Translations under genes and position numbers: made by a program | Source of the DNA: Brevundimonas sp. M20 | GTDB taxonomy: Bacteria; Pseudomonadota; Alphaproteobacteria; Caulobacterales; Caulobacteraceae | Assembly: GCF_006547065.1 (NCBI RefSeq) | Contig: NZ_CP041243.1 | Span: 1,193,001-1,257,000 of the forward strand | Length of the DNA: 64,000 bases | Direction of reading: 5' to 3' | In this document: piece after piece, positions 47,201 to 53,966 of the stretch | How positions within the stretch are numbered: position 1 is the first letter of the stretch | Layout: the number at the start of each line of letters is the position of its first letter | The notes under the pieces: generated by a model | The model's input: only the letters and a program-made list of their open reading frames with translations | Database searches by the model: none | What the model was told of the DNA's origin: nothing

Positions 47201-47441
47201 CGCCACCGCCTTCGGCGCCCTGCCGCTGATGCTGTGGCAAGGCGCGGGCGCCGGCAGCCGTCAGACGATCGGCGTGGTGATCTTCTCGGGCGCGATGTTC
47301 GCGACGATCCTGACGCTGTTCGTGGTGCCGGTGATCTACGGCGTTCTGGCGCGCTTCACGAAATCGCCGGAGTGGACCGCCCGCAAGATCGAGGAATGGG
47401 AAGCCCAGGAAGCGAGCGCCGAAACGAAGCGGGTGGAGTAG
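44214..47441 (+). CDS. RND efflux pump inner-membrane subunit
   Basis: 1075 aa; 12 helices and two large periplasmic loops, as in AcrB/MexB-type proton antiporters. The proton-relay region is LAIGLVVDDAIVVVENIQRR (two Asp in TM4). The C-terminal region has ILIGVAAKNGILIVEFANQL. An unusual Asn/Ser/Ala-rich insert (about residues 249-281: SASNAAASNNTSGQASNNAA and on) breaks the first periplasmic loop. The substrate is unknown. No local regulator is present. Confidence 0.93.
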   Translation: MMLSDVSVRRPVMAAVAAIVLCVIGAAAFFFLPVRELPDVDPPIVSVNTSYAGASAEVIESRITEPIEQQIAGIQGVERITSTSRDGRSSVSIEFSLDRNIDDAANDVRDRVSRVVGRLPDQADPPEVAKADSDSQPIIILFLRSSSLNRLELTDYADRYLIDRLATVPGAAQVQIYGEQRYSMRVWLDPAAMAARGLTVTDVETALTSQNIELPAGTLESGEKNYTVRVARTYARADDFRQLPIGTRGSASNAAASNNTSGQASNNAALPSGASGAIQGQAGYVTRLGDIARVEEAPEEDRRLFRGNGLDQIGLAVTRQAQSNDLEISEGVNRMIEDIRPSLPQGTELVVGSDNSVFTKHAIDEVWITIGISMALVALVNFIFLGSLRAALIPSIVAPICLLATFIVLAPLGFSLNLLTLLALVLAIGLVVDDAIVVVENIQRRLDHGEPPLVAAERGARQVFFAVVATTVVLLSVFAPLLFLPGYVGRLFVELAAAIAAAVAFSAFLALSLSPMLASKILKPAQTGGFVAKRVDWAMDRLKNSYGASLGALLGSRVALAGVIGVIVLVAAGATVMFMTLPDELVPPEDRGRVTVRVQGPEGAGFDYTRRIMLGLEPILAEYKAGGEVESYLISAPGFGGGSYNSGNATLTLKDWSERSRSADEIAQDLNRKLRGQTDAQVNASTPGAFQRGGGNSNSIEMVVTGSEYEEIYNWLQPVLAAALENPGFSRPRLNYEPNSPRLLVDVDPEKAAVLGVSSQAIGRTLETMFGSRRATTYLRGGQEYDVILQTDRENRRNVSDLEALYVNTGAGALVPLSAVVTTQTSGDTPDRRRLDRQRSISLSADLNPGYTIADAIQFLNGVAAEQPQGVATTQWGGAARDQQEAGGAVVWAFALALLLVFLVLAAQFESWITPAVIMLTVPLAAAGGLFGLVMAGSSLNIYSQIGLIILIGVAAKNGILIVEFANQLRDQGRSIRDAIIESSTLRLRPIIMTSIATAFGALPLMLWQGAGAGSRQTIGVVIFSGAMFATILTLFVVPVIYGVLARFTKSPEWTARKIEEWEAQEASAETKRVE

Positions 47442-47510
47442 GTTCTTCCCTCTCCCGATGGGAGAGGGCTTGAGCTGTCCCTCTGCGCCTGCACCTGACG
47501 CTGGCCCTGC

Positions 47511-47564
47511 GTCTCCTCCCCGTCGCGCCGCGATGGCGAGGGGGACCGCGAAGCGGTGGAGGGG
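47511..47564. repeat. Left inverted repeat of the DUF559 cassette
   Basis: 54 bases reading GTCTCCTCCCCGTCGCGCCG at the left and closing with CGCGAAGCGGTGGAGGGG. Its complement (47929-47982) matches at 49 of 54 positions. It ends four bases before the stop codon of the DUF559 gene. It shares arms with the dispersed repeats near 4471, 20973, 26530 and 57629. Confidence 0.9.
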
Positions 47565-47568
47565 GGCT

Positions 47569-47925
47569 TCACCCCAAGCGCCGCTCGGCGACCATCCGTA
47601 GCGACAACAGAACACCGTCAAGATTTGTCCGCACCTCTTCGGCGGCGATCCTCAAAACGGCCAGTCCCTGCCGTTCCAGCCAAGCGGTCCTGCGACGATC
47701 GTGGTTGATGCGGTCGGGGTGGGAATGGCTTTGGCCATCGACCTCACCCGCCAGCTTCGCTTCGGCGCAGTAGAAGTCGAGCAAATAGGGGCCAATGGGA
47801 TGCTGGCGGCGGAACTTCAGGCCGGCCAGAGCGCGACGCCGCAAGCAAACCCATAGTCGGGCCTCCGGCGGCGTCAGAGCTCGACGGTGGATGCGCGCTC
47901 GCGAGACAGAACCTTCGGAACTCAA
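47569..47925 (-). CDS. DUF559-domain endonuclease-like protein
   Basis: 118 aa if begun at the TTG placed right against the right repeat arm, whose GGAGG gives a Shine-Dalgarno five bases away. A longer reading into the repeat (to 48003) is probably an artefact. The DUF559 core is ALTPPEARLWVCLRRRALAG, KFRRQHPIGPYLLDFYCAEA and GEVDGQSHSHPDR, with Asp50 and Glu61 in the expected places of a PD-(D/E)XK-like, Vsr-related nuclease. Function in the cell is unknown. Lies exactly between two 54-bp inverted repeats. Confidence 0.85.
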   Translation of the reverse strand: MSSEGSVSRARIHRRALTPPEARLWVCLRRRALAGLKFRRQHPIGPYLLDFYCAEAKLAGEVDGQSHSHPDRINHDRRRTAWLERQGLAVLRIAAEEVRTNLDGVLLSLRMVAERRLG

Positions 47926-47928
47926 AAG

Positions 47929-47982
47929 CCCCTCCACCGCTTCGCGGTCCCCCTCCCCATTGCTCCGCAACGGGGAGGAGAC
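47929..47982. repeat. Right inverted repeat of the DUF559 cassette
   Basis: The inverse of the left arm at 47511-47564 (49/54 identical). It starts three bases before the DUF559 start codon on its strand and supplies its ribosome binding site. The two arms read into the cassette symmetrically, as terminal inverted repeats of a mobile unit would. Confidence 0.9.
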
Positions 47983-48051
47983 GTCAAGACAGCGCCAACT
48001 CACGGTCGGAAGTCCGCAGTGGGTCGCGGGCAGTCACCCGCCTGTGAGCCG

Positions 48052-48145
48052 AACTGGCCCCCGCCCAAAGAGGCTGACCTTTGCTGTTATCGTCATTCCG
48101 GCCTTCGCCGGGATGACGACAGCTCGTGTGGGCTCCGGGCCAGTT
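48052..48145. repeat. Nested hairpin repeat upstream of the orphan gene
   Basis: The outer arms AACTGGCCC (48052-48060) and GGGCCAGTT (48137-48145) enclose a 13-bp hairpin (TCGTCATTCCGGC/GCCGGGATGACGA, 48090-48119, one G-T pair). The inner hairpin is related to the arms of the element at 19099-19254. Degenerate GCTGACCTT direct repeats flank it. No coding sequence. Confidence 0.7.
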
Positions 48146-48236
48146 GAACCCGGAAGTCAGCAACGTCCGCCGAGGGTGGAACGCTGACCTTCCGTCTGTA
48201 TCCTCACCGGATTCTTCTTCGGCGGAGGGGGCAAGC

Positions 48237-49034
48237 ATGAGGTGGCTGGATCGGGTGTTCGGCAGAACGCGATCAACTGTGGGCTCGCAGTCCCCCGCTA
48301 CCGATGAGCATCTGACGATGGATCCGTACGCGATAAACAAAGCAGATGCGTCGGCCTGGATCGCAGGCTCCCACGACGCAATTCCTGACCTGGTCAAAGC
48401 TGGCGATTTCGCCTGGGTGGCGAACAATCATCGCATGATTGCGGAGAAACAAACCGAGCTTGGCCTGTTGAACTGGCGGCATGGCCTCGATCCCCGTCCG
48501 GATTTCGAGAGAGCGATCAAGGCCTATGACGACCTCCGCGAGATAGCGCAGACGCACAATCTGGCTCGGAGCGATTACGAGCCATCGCTGGTCTATGCGA
48601 TGCTCTCACTCATGGGACGAAGGGTTCCCATCGCGTTCCATGATGCAAGAGCTCATGAGGCGTATCGCATCGGCTGCTATCAGTTCTGCATCGTCAGTGC
48701 GCTGCATGATCAGCCGCTGGACGGACGTCACGTCGGCTTGCTCGATAAACACTTCGGGCAGAACGACGGCCTGCCAGACAGGAGCTTCCTGACCTACTTC
48801 CAACTTCTGGGGATGCGTCCGACCGATAAATCTCCCGACGAGTTGGTGCGATTCGCGGAGGCCAACTGGGCAGAGCGCCGATACGACAGGTTCTTCGCCG
48901 AAGGTCCGGCTTGGAACGGCTATGGCGATGCCAATGAGCTGTACGTCGACATTTATCTCGCCGGTGTCCTGAGAAAGATCGGATGGAAGGGCGAGGGTCT
49001 TCATCGCTGGAGATGGGAAGCGCCGGTAAGTTGA
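48237..49034 (+). CDS. Orphan protein of unknown function, lower GC than neighbours
   Basis: 265 aa. The start MRWLDRVFGRTRSTVG was chosen because GGAGGGGGC lies ahead; an upstream frame to 48126 is repeat sequence. The body looks helical and soluble, with FAWVANNHRMIAEKQTELGL, DFERAIKAYDDLREIAQTHN and a C-terminal LYVDIYLAGVLRKIGWKGEG. By eye, GC is clearly below the neighbours (more AT at third positions). It resembles no family I can name; an immunity-like or accessory protein is one guess. Confidence 0.6.
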   Translation: MRWLDRVFGRTRSTVGSQSPATDEHLTMDPYAINKADASAWIAGSHDAIPDLVKAGDFAWVANNHRMIAEKQTELGLLNWRHGLDPRPDFERAIKAYDDLREIAQTHNLARSDYEPSLVYAMLSLMGRRVPIAFHDARAHEAYRIGCYQFCIVSALHDQPLDGRHVGLLDKHFGQNDGLPDRSFLTYFQLLGMRPTDKSPDELVRFAEANWAERRYDRFFAEGPAWNGYGDANELYVDIYLAGVLRKIGWKGEGLHRWRWEAPVS

Positions 49035-49163
49035 GCCCCGGAAGTCTCAGCGTCGGTGCCCGGCGGCTTCGTCCGCAACGGGTCGTAATCAGTCATGCGC
49101 TGATGCGCCGAAAGCGGAAGTGTCTTGTCTGACCCTGGATCGAGCCGGAACGACGACGTCCGA

Positions 49164-49688
49164 CTATTGAGCCGTCGCGGAAACAGGCGCCGCCGCTGGA
49201 GCGGCCTCCGCCACATACCCCGTCTCGACCTTCAACCAGGCGATGACATCCCGGCGGTCGGTCGGATTATCCAGACCCGCGAAGCTCATCTTCGTGCCCT
49301 TCAGGAAGGTGTGCGGGTTCTCCAGCCAGTGATCCAGATGCTCGGCGTCCCAGACGAAGCCGGCGTTCTTCACGGCGGTTGAGTAGGTGTAGCCCTCCAG
49401 GCCGCCCGCCTTGCGGCCGAAGACGCCGTACAGGTTCGGCCCGGTCATGTTGGCGCCGCCCTCCGCGACCGTGTGACACGAGCGGCAGCGCGAGAAGACC
49501 CGGCGGCCGTTCTCCAGATCACCCTGATTGTAGGGGGCGGGCAGGGCGGCCAACAGGACCGCCTTCTGCTCCGGCGTCATCGCCGGTCTGGGCGGGGTCG
49601 CGGGCGCCTTCGCGGCGCCGCCGTCGCCACAGGCGGACAGGCTCACCAGGGCGGCCACGAGGGGGAAGGCGAGGGCGTTGCGGCGCAT
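49164..49688 (-). CDS. Lipoprotein c-type cytochrome
   Basis: 174 aa. The signal ends in a lipobox LSAC (Cys20). The heme motif is CRSCH (Cys68, Cys71, His72), MTGPNLYGVFGRKAGGLEGY is class I cytochrome c, and the Met ligand is in GTKMSFAGL. An Ala/Pro spacer precedes the heme domain. It is likely anchored to a membrane facing the periplasm and carries electrons to an oxidase. It is divergent from feoA with about 155 bases between. Confidence 0.9.
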   Translation of the reverse strand: MRRNALAFPLVAALVSLSACGDGGAAKAPATPPRPAMTPEQKAVLLAALPAPYNQGDLENGRRVFSRCRSCHTVAEGGANMTGPNLYGVFGRKAGGLEGYTYSTAVKNAGFVWDAEHLDHWLENPHTFLKGTKMSFAGLDNPTDRRDVIAWLKVETGYVAEAAPAAAPVSATAQ

Positions 49689-49785
49689 GACGGGGCTCCG
49701 GATTTCCGCGCCAGTGATAGACCAATGACGTGTCGGGACAACTGCCTGCGACGCTTCGGCAGGGTGGACGCTGGGGCGCCGCACC

Positions 49786-49800
49786 TGATAATCACTGTCA
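49786..49800 (+). promoter_or_regulatory. Fur-like iron box upstream of feoAB
   Basis: TGATAAT-C-ACTGTCA matches the 7-1-7 Fur box (TGATAAT-N-ATTATCA) at 12 of 14 arm positions, with the left arm perfect. It lies about 45 bases upstream of the feoA start, the right place for an iron-repressed promoter. It could also act on the divergent cytochrome gene. Confidence 0.6.
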
Positions 49801-49843
49801 GAAATGGCGCGCCCTTTCCGCGCCGGCGTCCTATACGAGTTTC

Positions 49844-50110
49844 ATGTCCGACACCCTCAAACTGAGCGAGGCCCGCAAGGGCGCACGCGGCGTCATCGTC
49901 AAGGTCGGCGAGCACTGCCATCACCAGAACGATGCGGTCGAACTGGAACGCCGTCTGCTGGAGCTGGGCTTCGTCGAGGGCGCGCGCGTCGAGCTGCTGC
50001 ACGAGGGCCTGTTCGGGCGCGACCCCATCGCCATCAAGGTCGATGACATGCGCGTCGCCCTGCGCCGCCACGAGGCCGCCAGCCTGATCGTCCAGCTGGA
50101 CGCCGCCTGA
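49844..50110 (+). CDS. feoA: Ferrous iron transport protein A
   Basis: 88 aa SH3-like protein that helps FeoB. Core motifs are KLSEARKGARGVIVKVG, LLELGFVEGARVELLHEG and GRDPIAIKVDDMRVALRRHE, as in FeoA. The start ATG was chosen at MSDTLKLSEA; upstream reading to 49730 overlaps the regulatory region. Its stop overlaps the feoB start (TGATG). Confidence 0.92.
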   Translation: MSDTLKLSEARKGARGVIVKVGEHCHHQNDAVELERRLLELGFVEGARVELLHEGLFGRDPIAIKVDDMRVALRRHEAASLIVQLDAA

Positions 50111-51993
50111 TGGACATCGCGCTCAAGACCGCCCGCATCGCCCTCGTCGGCAATCCGAACAGCGGCAAGACCGCCCTGTTCAACGCCCTGACCGGGTCGC
50201 ACCAGAAGGTCGCCAACTACGCCGGCGTCACCGTCGAGCGGAAGGAGGGCTTCATCCGTTCGGCCTCCGGGCGTTCGATCTCGGTCCTCGACCTGCCGGG
50301 CACCTACTCCCTGCGCGCCCGCAGCCCGGATGAGGAAGTCACCCGCGACGCCGTGCTGGGCAGGCTGGCGGGCGAGACGCCGCCGGACGTCATCGTCGCC
50401 GTGGCCGACGCCACCAACCTGCGCCTCGTCCTGCGCCTGATCCTCGAGCTGAAGGCCATCGGACGTCCGATGGTGCTGGCGCTCAACATGTTCGACATCG
50501 CCCAGCGTCAGGGCCTGCGCATCGACCTCGAGGGGCTCCGCGCCGAACTGGGCGTGCCGATCATCACCACGGTCGCCACCCGCCGTCGCGGCATCGATGA
50601 TCTGGTCGCCGAGGTCGAGAACACCCTGGCCGCAAACGCGTCCTTCGGCGACAGCGACTGGGTCGCCCCCGACGCCGAGGCCCTGCGCGGCAAGGCCCGC
50701 GAGGCCGAGCGCATCATGAAGGCCTACGTCCTGCCGCCCGAGCGGCCGGACACCCTGACCGGCAAGATCGACAGCGTCCTGCTGCACCCGGTCGCCGGTC
50801 TGGTGATCCTGCTGGGCATCCTGTTCGTGATGTTCCAGTCGGTCTTCGCCTGGGCCGCCCCGGCCATGGACGGCATCGAGGCGGGCATCGGCCTGTTGGG
50901 GCAGGGCGTCGCCGCCGTCATTCCGGACGAGGGCGTCTGGTCTCTGGTCCAGAGTCTGCTGGTCGACGGCCTGATCGGCGGCGTGGCCAGCGTGCTGGTC
51001 TTCCTGCCGCAGATCCTCATCATCTTCGCCTTCATCATCGCGCTGGAAGACTTCGGCTACATGTCCCGCGCGGCCTTCCTGATGGACAGGATCATGGGCG
51101 GGGCGGGCCTTCACGGCCGCGCCTTCATCCCGCTGCTCTCCAGCTTCGCCTGCGCCATCCCCGGCATCATGGCGACGCGGGTGATCGACAACCGCCGCGA
51201 CCGCCTGACCACGATCCTCGTCGCGCCGCTGATGACCTGTTCGGCGCGCATCCCGGTCTATGTCCTGATCATCGCCGCGTTTATCCCGAACGAGACCGTC
51301 TGGGGCTTCGTGAACCTGCAGGGTCTGGTCATGTTCGGCCTGTACGCCGCGGGCATCGTCAGCGCCCTGACCGTCTCCTTCGTCATCCGCAAGATCTTCT
51401 GGAGAGGCTCGACCGAGCCCTTCATGATGGAGCTTCCGGCCTACAAGGTGCCGGACCTGAAGAACGTCCTGTTCAATCTGTGGCTCCGGGCGAAGATCTT
51501 CATCAACCGCGCCGCCCGCATCATCCTGCCGCTGATGATCGCCGTCTGGTTCCTGTCGACCTTCCCCTATCCGCCCGAGGGCGCGACCGGCCCGGCCATC
51601 GACTACTCCTTCGCGGGCATGATCGGCCATGCGCTGGAGCCGCTGTTCGCCCCCATCGGCTTCAACTGGCAGATGGTCGTGGCGCTGGTCCCCGGCATGG
51701 CCGCGCGCGAGGTGGCCGTGGCCGCCCTGGGCACCGTCTATTCGGTCGCCGACGCCGAGAACGCCACCAGCGCCATGGCCGGCGTTCTGGCCGCCAACTG
51801 GTCGCTGGCGACGGGTCTGGCCTTCCTGGCCTGGTATATCTTCGCGCCCCAGTGCCTGCCGACGCTGGGCGTGGTCCGTCGCGAGACCAACTCGCTGCGC
51901 TGGACCTGGATCATGATCGTCTACATGTTCGGTCTGGCCTATCTGGCGTCCTTTGTGACCTATCGGGTCGCGGTGGCCCTGGGCGGCGGCTGA
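50110..51993 (+). CDS. feoB: Ferrous iron transporter FeoB
   Basis: 627 aa. The cytosolic G domain has GNPNSGKT (14-21), DLPGTYSL, and the NMFD base-specificity motif. Two Gate domains and the Nramp-like core follow. GRAFIPLLSSFACAIPGIMAT is the FeoB Gate signature. It is shorter than E. coli FeoB (773 aa). It imports Fe(II). The downstream hypothetical may be co-transcribed. Confidence 0.95.
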   Translation: MDIALKTARIALVGNPNSGKTALFNALTGSHQKVANYAGVTVERKEGFIRSASGRSISVLDLPGTYSLRARSPDEEVTRDAVLGRLAGETPPDVIVAVADATNLRLVLRLILELKAIGRPMVLALNMFDIAQRQGLRIDLEGLRAELGVPIITTVATRRRGIDDLVAEVENTLAANASFGDSDWVAPDAEALRGKAREAERIMKAYVLPPERPDTLTGKIDSVLLHPVAGLVILLGILFVMFQSVFAWAAPAMDGIEAGIGLLGQGVAAVIPDEGVWSLVQSLLVDGLIGGVASVLVFLPQILIIFAFIIALEDFGYMSRAAFLMDRIMGGAGLHGRAFIPLLSSFACAIPGIMATRVIDNRRDRLTTILVAPLMTCSARIPVYVLIIAAFIPNETVWGFVNLQGLVMFGLYAAGIVSALTVSFVIRKIFWRGSTEPFMMELPAYKVPDLKNVLFNLWLRAKIFINRAARIILPLMIAVWFLSTFPYPPEGATGPAIDYSFAGMIGHALEPLFAPIGFNWQMVVALVPGMAAREVAVAALGTVYSVADAENATSAMAGVLAANWSLATGLAFLAWYIFAPQCLPTLGVVRRETNSLRWTWIMIVYMFGLAYLASFVTYRVAVALGGG

Positions 51994-52051
51994 CGGGCCG
52001 ATTGACAAGGCGGCGGCGCGGGTTGATCTCCGGTCATCCGGGGGTTGGATC

Positions 52052-52543
52052 ATGCTGTCGCCGCTCAAGCCGCTGCTCTGCAGGCACGACTATGTCCGTT
52101 CGGACGCCGACGGCGCCGAGCGCTGCCGTCGCTGCGGCAGGCTGAACGAGGCGGTCGCCGCCGTCGTGCCCGAGGCCCCGGTCCAGACGCCCTTCGCGGA
52201 TCCAAAAAAGGTCGTCCGCCCCCGTCCGCCCGCGCCCGAGATGGGGCCGCCGGTCGAGGACGGCTTCCTCGACATCCCGGTCTTCCACGAGCCCCTGCCG
52301 CCCCGCCGCGCCGCCGCCGGGGACAGGGTGCTGAAGGCGCAGGCGCTGGAACGGCGTCAGGCCCTGATGACCTTGCTAGACCGGCTGGCCTACAGCGCCG
52401 CCGCCCCGTCCCGTGAAGAGGCGCTGGACGCTGTTCTGGCGGTGATCGAGGACGCCCACTCGGCCGAGCCCGTGCTGTTCGGCCCGCACGCCGCCGCCCA
52501 TTTCGCCCGCCTGCATGAGGCCCGGACGAAGCTGGTCTTCTGA
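52052..52543 (+). CDS. Hypothetical protein with N-terminal CxxC
   Basis: 163 aa. The N terminus has one Cys (LLCRHDY) and a CRRC pair (ERCRRCGR) that could bind zinc, then a Pro-rich middle (RPRPPAPEMGPP) and a helical C terminus (LERRQALMTLLDRLAYSAAA). It lies 58 bases after feoB and may be read through. No family was recognised. Confidence 0.6.
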   Translation: MLSPLKPLLCRHDYVRSDADGAERCRRCGRLNEAVAAVVPEAPVQTPFADPKKVVRPRPPAPEMGPPVEDGFLDIPVFHEPLPPRRAAAGDRVLKAQALERRQALMTLLDRLAYSAAAPSREEALDAVLAVIEDAHSAEPVLFGPHAAAHFARLHEARTKLVF

Positions 52544-52556
52544 CGGGAGGGGAAGA

Positions 52557-52631
<75 letters not shown>

Positions 52632-52692
52632 GTCCCGCTTGACGGGCGGTCCTTATGCTGGCGCAAGAGGCGTTACGCAAGCGGGAGCCGAC

Positions 52693-53046
52693 GTGCCGAT
52701 CTCCATTCCCCATATCGCGCCGGTGCTTCTGCTGGTCGCCTCCAACGTCTTCATGACGCTGGCCTGGTACGGGCACCTGAAATTCGGCTCCAAGCCGCTG
52801 TGGATCGTGGTGATCGTCAGCTGGGGCATCGCCTTCTTCGAATACTGCCTGGCCGTGCCCGCCAACCGCATCGGCCATCAGGTCTATTCGGCCGCCGAGC
52901 TGAAGACGATGCAGGAGGTCATCACCCTGATCGTGTTCGCCGTCTTCTCCGTCACCTTCCTCGGCGAGAAGCTGACGATGAACCACGCGGTCGGCTTCAC
53001 CCTGATCATCGCCGGCGCGTGGTTCATTTTCAGAGGACCGCTGTAG
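52693..53046 (+). CDS. DMT-family protein (DUF486)
   Basis: 117 aa from a GTG start with GGGAGCCGAC ahead. Four membrane helices. LLLVASNVFMTLAWYGHLKF, GIAFFEYCLAVPANRIG and VYSAAELKTMQEVITLIVFA are hallmarks of DUF486. Small drug/metabolite-transporter-like proteins; the function is not known. Confidence 0.9.
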   Translation: MPISIPHIAPVLLLVASNVFMTLAWYGHLKFGSKPLWIVVIVSWGIAFFEYCLAVPANRIGHQVYSAAELKTMQEVITLIVFAVFSVTFLGEKLTMNHAVGFTLIIAGAWFIFRGPL

Positions 53047-53076
53047 GCCAGTTTCTCTTTGCGTTCGTTGGCCGCT

Positions 53077-53511
53077 CTAGAGCGCCGCCGCGATCCGGTC
53101 GGCCAGCCCGCGCAGCACCCCGGCATCCGCCATCGGCGCATGACCATGCCCCTTCATCGGCCGGTCGGCCCAGCGGGGGATGACGTGGAAATGCAGGTGG
53201 AAGACGGTCTGCCCGCCCGCCTCGCCGTTGTACTGGACGATCTGGAAGCCTTCGGGCTCCAGCGCCCTTTCAATGGCCTTCGCCGTCCGTTGCGTCGCCG
53301 CGATCACCTTGGCCAGCGCCTCCGGCTCGATCTCCAGCAGGTTCCGGGCCATCGAGGTCTTCGAGATGATCAGCGCATGGCCTTCCGACTGCGGGAAGAC
53401 ATCCATGAAGACCAGCACGTCCTCGTCCTCCCACACCTTCACCGACGGGATTTCGCCGCGCAGGATCTTCGCGAAGACATTGTCGGGGTCATAGGCGGCG
53501 TGAAGGGTCAT
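53077..53511 (-). CDS. HIT-family protein
   Basis: 144 aa. The histidine triad is HLHFHVIPR (about residues 103-111), and FAKILRGEIPSVKVWEDEDV, FMDVFPQSEGHALIISK are the family N-terminal half. HIT proteins hydrolyse nucleotide phosphoramidates or dinucleoside polyphosphates (Hint/Fhit type). The start MTLHAAYDPD was chosen over an ATG seven codons upstream. Confidence 0.92.
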   Translation of the reverse strand: MTLHAAYDPDNVFAKILRGEIPSVKVWEDEDVLVFMDVFPQSEGHALIISKTSMARNLLEIEPEALAKVIAATQRTAKAIERALEPEGFQIVQYNGEAGGQTVFHLHFHVIPRWADRPMKGHGHAPMADAGVLRGLADRIAAAL

Positions 53512-53612
53512 ATCGGGCTCCTTGAGACCCACACGCTAGCAATCCGCGCGCGGGGAGGGGAGCCCCATCGCGGTTCGCGTGTTATGGTCAAGGTTCCCCC
53601 ACGGAGTTCGCC

Positions 53613-53966
53613 ATGATCCGCCTGATCGTCCAGTTCCTCGTCACCTGTCTGGCCCTGTGGCTGGCCGCCCGGCTGGTGCCCGGCGTGTCATTCAGCGACA
53701 ACGGCTCGCTGGCCCTGGCCGCCATCCTGCTGGGCCTCGCCAACGTCGTGGTGCGGCCGATCCTGACGGTGCTCACCTTCCCGCTGACGGTGGTGACCTT
53801 CGGCCTGTTCCTGCTGGTGGTGAACGCCGCGGTCATTGGTCTGGTCGCCTGGCTGCTGGGCGGCTTCACGGTCGCGGGCCTCGGCGCCGGCATCGGCGCG
53901 GCCATCGTCACCGGCATCGTCAGCTGGATCGCCGGCTGGTTCATCGGCGGCGAGACCGCGCGCTAA
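53613..53966 (+). CDS. Phage-holin-4-like small membrane protein
   Basis: 117 aa with four hydrophobic helices. VPGVSFSDNGSLALAAILLG and LANVVVRPILTVLTFPLTVV are diagnostic for the PF04020 family, named holin-like although most members are chromosomal. No phage genes are nearby, so a lysis role is unlikely. Its stop codon shares three bases with the stop of the convergent gene. Confidence 0.85.
   Translation: MIRLIVQFLVTCLALWLAARLVPGVSFSDNGSLALAAILLGLANVVVRPILTVLTFPLTVVTFGLFLLVVNAAVIGLVAWLLGGFTVAGLGAGIGAAIVTGIVSWIAGWFIGGETAR

Noticed and set aside
47926..48003. Longer N terminus for the DUF559 protein
   Set aside because: The extra residues are translated repeat DNA and do not resemble DUF559 proteins. 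The TTG next to the repeat arm fits family length.
49921..52068. A 715-codon minus-strand open frame antisense to feoB
   Set aside because: It reflects the codon bias of feoB, is rich in His, Asp, Gln and Gly, and has no recognisable domain.
53613..53966. Prophage remnant, because of the holin-like family name
   Set aside because: The family is mostly chromosomal and no other phage gene is present.
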